A stretch of 64,000 nucleotides of DNA from Streptomyces albidus (ex Kaewkla and Franco 2022). GTDB lineage: Bacteria; Actinomycetota; Actinomycetes; Streptomycetales; Streptomycetaceae. The notes beneath the pieces were generated by a model, which was not told where the DNA came from, ran no database searches, and was given only the letters and a program-made list of their open reading frames with translations. The translations under genes were made by a program, and so were the position numbers. The DNA is taken from contig NZ_JACBXA010000002.1 of the NCBI RefSeq assembly GCF_013870515.1, forward strand, positions 52,967 through 116,966, read 5' to 3'. Positions 61,068 to 64,000 of the stretch are shown here, one piece after another; position 1 is the stretch's first letter; the number at the start of each line of letters is the position of its first letter.

Positions 61068-61633
61068 TGCTCACACGGTGGGCGTACGCATTGTCGGAGT
61101 CGATGCTGTCCGAGCCGCTGCCGCAGCGGTGGTCACATTCGCTCGGCGTCGCCGGCCGTGCTCGGGAGCTAGTGACGATCCTGGGCCAAGACGCAGAGCT
61201 CATGGAGGCTGCTGCGGTGCTGCATGACGTCGGCTACTCGCCGTCGATCGCCGCCACAGGGTTCCATCCTCTTGATGGGGCGCGGTTTCTCCGGGATCAG
61301 GAAAACGCTGACGAACGTGTCGTGAGGCTCGTTGCGCACCACTCCTTCGCACTGCTCGAAGCTGAGGAGCGCGGTCTTCGAGAGGAGCTGGAGACCGAGT
61401 TCGAACTTGAGCGCCCCGAACTCGTCGACGCCCTTGTCGTGTGCGACATGACGACGACCCCGTTCGGGGGGCACACGACGACCCCAGAACGGATCGAAGA
61501 GATCGTGAGCCGGTATGGGCCCGACACCATCGTCGGCCGCTTCATCCAGCGAGCAGCTCCCGAGATTCACGCGGCCACGGACCGGGTCAGCCGGCGCATG
61601 CAGGCCGCAGAGCTGAACACTCAGCCGACGTAG
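61067..61633 (+). CDS. HD domain protein
   Basis: A 188-aa HD-type metal-dependent phosphohydrolase. HSLGVAGRARELV (first His), AAVLHDVGYSP (HD), RLVAHHSF and DALVVCDMTTTPFGG (late Asp) give the metal-site set. Such HD proteins are common near GntR, NUDIX and XRE genes in actinobacterial integrative elements. The ATG at 61067 overlaps the regulator stop (TGATG) with GGAGG upstream, so the two are coupled. The 3' end overlaps the opposite NUDIX gene by 13 bp. Substrate (nucleotide) unknown. Confidence 0.88.
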   Translation: MLTRWAYALSESMLSEPLPQRWSHSLGVAGRARELVTILGQDAELMEAAAVLHDVGYSPSIAATGFHPLDGARFLRDQENADERVVRLVAHHSFALLEAEERGLREELETEFELERPELVDALVVCDMTTTPFGGHTTTPERIEEIVSRYGPDTIVGRFIQRAAPEIHAATDRVSRRMQAAELNTQPT

Positions 61634-62088
61634 GGTTCCGCGCGCCCCGCGAGACCGTGCTGGATACGAAGTCGCATCGAGGGGTGGACGTTCAAGTCAT
61701 CGAGGTCCGATGGGGAGACCCACCGGACCTCTTTCGACTCGCTGCTCGTGCGCAGCTCTCCACCCATTGGCACCGCCCGGAAGCAGATGCTGAACTGCTG
61801 CCGCACTTCACCGTCGTCGTACGCCATGACGTGGCGAGGGTCCGTATATAGGCCAACGACGCCATCGACAACGACTCTGACGCCCGTCTCTTCCTCGACT
61901 TCACGGACGACGGTATCGCTGATGCTCTCGCCGATGTCGTGGCCGCCGCCTGGCAGTGCCCACAGGTCGTTGTCGGTCTTGTGGATGAGGAGCAGATCCC
62001 CTGTGTCGTTCCGCACGATCGCGACGACGGACGGAACAACGCTGTTCGCCAGTGGTGCCTGAGGATCGCGGAAGTAGTCGATGCGCAT
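61621..62088 (-). CDS. NUDIX hydrolase (Pif-like)
   Basis: A 155-aa NUDIX enzyme. The Nudix box is complete: GGGHDIGESISDTVVREVEEETGV. It begins MRIDYFRDPQAPLANSVVPSVVAIV. In pSAM2 the NUDIX protein Pif prevents redundant exchange between element-carrying cells; this gene sits in the same kind of context, so it may play that role (inference). ATG at 62088, 8 bp downstream of the XRE gene's stop, so both are one transcript. Confidence 0.9.
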   Translation of the reverse strand: MRIDYFRDPQAPLANSVVPSVVAIVRNDTGDLLLIHKTDNDLWALPGGGHDIGESISDTVVREVEEETGVRVVVDGVVGLYTDPRHVMAYDDGEVRQQFSICFRAVPMGGELRTSSESKEVRWVSPSDLDDLNVHPSMRLRIQHGLAGRAEPYVG

Positions 62089-62096
62089 TGCGTCTC

Positions 62097-62849
62097 TCAG
62101 CAGTCGGTCGGGGACGATATCGGCCGGGCCTCTTCCCAGACCCGCTCGATGCTTTCCAGGTAGGTGTCTGCCAGCTCGCCGCCTGGGACACGCTGAAGAT
62201 GCAGCAGTGGGGCGCCCCATGCGCCGACGCCGTACACGTGCGGATTCACGAGGAGTTCGGTGTCCGCGCGGTAGATGGAGTTGTACAGCGTCGTCGAGTG
62301 AAGTCGGAATTCCACCCCGGGCAGGCGGAAGAAGGGACGGTAGTTCACCAGCGCGTTGCGGATCTTGGCGCCCATCGACGTCCCGATTCCCTCGTCCTCG
62401 CCTCGCTGGGCTACCTGCGGACTGCTCGGTTCCCCAAGCATGAATCGGACGGGGACCCCGTCGGCGGCCTTCTCCCTCACGACGCGCAGGAAGGCCGGGT
62501 CCTCGGTCAGCCAGAAGCCGCTGTAGACCAGCACGTCGAAGTGCTGGGTAGCCTTCGCGTACAGCTGCGGCCAAAGGCCTTGCGGGACGGCCGCGCGGTA
62601 CGGGTACACCTTCACGATCTCCGCGCTGCTCGACTCGGTCACCTCGGCGACCACTCGTTCGGACGGCCAGAGGTAGGAGACCTCCCGCTTCAGGAGAGTG
62701 GCCGCCGCAAGGCGATGGCGCTGGTAGGGGATTCGGCCAGTCGTGACCCACCGCTCGACAGTCTTCGTCGACACCTCGAGCTCTTCTGCGACCTGATCGA
62801 GCGTCATCCTCTGCTCCACGATCGCGCCGCGGAGTCGTTCGTTCGCCAT
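62097..62849 (-). CDS. XRE-type regulator with C-terminal sensor-like domain
   Basis: A 250-aa protein. The first 60 residues are a helix-turn-helix (LRGAIVEQRMTLDQVAEELEVSTKTVERWVTTGRIP). The remainder (residues ~75-245) is a globular domain with alternating strands (IVKVYPYRAAVPQGLW, FDVLVYSGFWLTEDPAFL, VRFMLGEPSSP) that resembles phospholipase-D-like regions found in XRE regulators of integrative elements; I see no HxK motif, so catalysis is unlikely. First gene of the XRE-NUDIX transcript; a palindrome (63032-63060) lies about 180 bp upstream. Confidence 0.85.
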   Translation of the reverse strand: MANERLRGAIVEQRMTLDQVAEELEVSTKTVERWVTTGRIPYQRHRLAAATLLKREVSYLWPSERVVAEVTESSSAEIVKVYPYRAAVPQGLWPQLYAKATQHFDVLVYSGFWLTEDPAFLRVVREKAADGVPVRFMLGEPSSPQVAQRGEDEGIGTSMGAKIRNALVNYRPFFRLPGVEFRLHSTTLYNSIYRADTELLVNPHVYGVGAWGAPLLHLQRVPGGELADTYLESIERVWEEARPISSPTDC

Positions 62850-63540
62850 GCCGTCCTTCCCCGGTCAGGGACGTCCTGGGACGTCTTGACGGTACGCGAG
62901 ACGTCTCCAACTCGTCCACCAGCGCGGTTACTTGTCTCGCTTCGCCGCGCGACTCTGTAACCACTCCACAGCGAGAGGGATTCAAGCCAGACACCCGACG
63001 TGGGTTGACGGCGGTATCCAGACTCGACATGATGCGATACATGTTCAACATGCATCGCATGGAGAACTGCTTGAGAACTCAACAGAGTGATCTGCCGCCT
63101 GCGACGCCGTGACGATGCCGGTTGAGGTGAGTGGAGATCCGTCGGCAGCAGTAGTCAGCAAGCCTGGCTGCATCGGACGTAGTGCCACGATCCGCGGGGA
63201 TGGCCCCGCGGGGAGCGTGAGTCGCTGAGCTGGACCGACGTGAAAGAACCCGTGAGCGCGACCTTAGTTCCGCGACGAAGGCCCAGGAGGGATCTCCCCG
63301 GGCCGGTAGCGACCGCACACGGACACCGAGATCTGGCACCTCCGGCTGAGGAGCCCGAAGTGCCGCGCCGCCACCCGATTCACCGCAGCCCTGCGCTGCA
63401 CGTCGTCACCATCCCCAGCCACCTTCGGGTGCTGACGGGATGGCGTCGGCGTGGGGCAGCAGGACCGCCCCAACACACCAGGGCGCCGCCCGGAGTTGCA
63501 CCTCCGGACGGCGCTGAACAGGACCTATGTAGGAGGACCT
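62850..63540. other. Divergent regulatory region
   Basis: About 690 bp between the XRE-NUDIX transcript and the small-ORF unit, with one palindrome. No gene has coding support; short frames near 63240-63500 lack a good ribosome binding site. Confidence 0.5.
63032..63060. promoter_or_regulatory. Palindromic operator candidate
   Basis: Arms of 14 nt (63032-63045 and 63047-63060), ATGCGATACATGTT and its inverse, one mismatch, 1-nt centre. It contains overlapping CATG and TTGAAC motifs. Probably bound by the XRE protein or another element regulator. Confidence 0.72.
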
Positions 63541-63648
63541 GTGATCGCCAGCATGACACGCGCCGTCTTAGCGGCGCAGCCCACCGATTCGGACCCCGAC
63601 ATGGACGAGGCCCTGCGCCGCATCCAGTCCGGGGGTGGTTCCCGGTGA
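63541..63648 (+). CDS. Small protein 1 of a three-gene unit
   Basis: A 35-aa ORF (VIASMTRAVLAAQPTDSDPD...). GTG start with a strong AGGAGG (63531-63536) 4 nt upstream. The end overlaps the next start (GTGA). No similarity recognised. The first ten residues are hydrophobic-basic, the rest acidic. Support comes from the ribosome binding site and coupling rather than from homology. Confidence 0.55.
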   Translation: MIASMTRAVLAAQPTDSDPDMDEALRRIQSGGGSR

Positions 63649-63776
63649 CGCCGGCAGAGCAGTTGGAAGCCGCCCGCCAGCAGAACGCTGCCGCCCTCGC
63701 AGCCTCGCAAGAGGCCGCGGCCCGGCTCGCCGAAGCGGCAGCCCAGGCCGCCGCACAGCAGGGCGGTGAGAAGTGA
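63645..63776 (+). CDS. Small Ala/Gln-rich protein 2
   Basis: A 43-aa ORF, coupled to the preceding one by a GTGA overlap. The sequence after TPAEQLEAARQQ is a run of Ala, Glu and Gln with Leu spacing (AALAASQEAAARLAEAAAQA), a likely amphipathic helix or coiled coil. No family recognised. Confidence 0.55.
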   Translation: MTPAEQLEAARQQNAAALAASQEAAARLAEAAAQAAAQQGGEK

Positions 63777-63868
63777 GCAACGAGCCTGAGCCCGAGCACG
63801 GGCGGGCCCCGGACAACCAGGAGCAGCGCGAACCGCTGCCCCAGCGCGTACCGGGTGAGTCCCTGTAG
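63773..63868 (+). CDS. Small acidic/polar protein 3
   Basis: A 31-aa ORF, coupled by another GTGA overlap. It is polar, Pro/Glu/Gln-rich and probably unstructured (NEPEPEHGRAPDNQEQREPL). Stop TAG at 63866-63868 is followed 12 bp later by a terminator, so the three ORFs form a complete short transcript. Confidence 0.5.
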   Translation: MSNEPEPEHGRAPDNQEQREPLPQRVPGESL

Positions 63869-63880
63869 ACGTCAACCGCC

Positions 63881-63913
63881 GCGGGCCGCCCCAGACCAGC
63901 TGGGGCGGCCCGC
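63881..63913 (+). terminator. Terminator of the small-ORF unit
   Basis: Perfect 14-bp arms (63881-63894 and 63900-63913), 5-nt loop, with TTTT at 63920 onward. Confidence 0.8.
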
Positions 63914-64000
63914 CTGACTTTTCGGGCTCTGTGCTGTGTCTGACGCACCGTCCATCGACCGCGCCCGTGCCGCACAGCACGTCGCAGCGCGGTCCATCCG

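Overview
The window is high-GC DNA with the layout of a Streptomyces (or close relative) chromosome: strong G/C third-position bias, many GTG starts, a Tat-type lyase, an LAxTG (sortase E type) wall protein, an ECF41 sigma factor, a cobalamin riboswitch, and overlapping GTGA/ATGA gene junctions. No rRNA, complete tRNA, complete transposase or integrase is visible.

Left part (1-23.2 kb): ordinary accessory genes. These are an ABC-2 exporter, an atypical SDR, a PIG-L deacetylase, LysR, a secreted protein, a B12 riboswitch in front of a (2Fe-2S) ferredoxin-like protein, a HelD-like RNA polymerase helicase with an inverted repeat at its predicted transcript start, a PL8 lyase, a large DUF1996 wall-anchored protein, a YCII protein, a C69-type peptidase homologue with Ser in place of the catalytic Cys, a secreted beta-helix protein, LysE, and a divergent DUF1398/MarR pair with a palindromic operator.

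23.2-34.1 kb: a zinc carboxypeptidase (M14), a decayed stretch with HD and beta-phosphoglucomutase-like pseudogenes, a sugar ABC importer with an FAD oxidoreductase and AraC regulator, and a sigma factor with its membrane partner.

Three remnants of one tRNA-Pro 3' half lie on the minus strand at 23.47, 34.18 and 57.45 kb. All three begin at the same base, the first base of the anticodon loop. The last two also share the tRNA terminator hairpin. I read them as old attachment sites left by successive integrations (island accretion).

34.2-57.4 kb, between two of these sites: a metabolic island. It holds two M20 peptidase/MFS transporter units, including an MFS-LysR-FMO-RidA-DUF1028-M20 cluster that looks like an undescribed catabolic pathway. 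It also holds a methyltransferase, TerB, RraA-like and DUF5996 proteins, a TetR-controlled membrane pair (one a CPBP protease), an ECF41 sigma factor with an oxidoreductase, and many pseudogenes.

57.5-64 kb: the start of what looks like an actinobacterial integrative element (AICE). It has a GntR-like protein, HD, NUDIX and XRE regulators. Its first gene encodes a nuclease-STAND-type NTPase-helical repeat protein, a strong candidate for a new anti-phage defence protein. Three tiny overlapping ORFs follow near the right edge.
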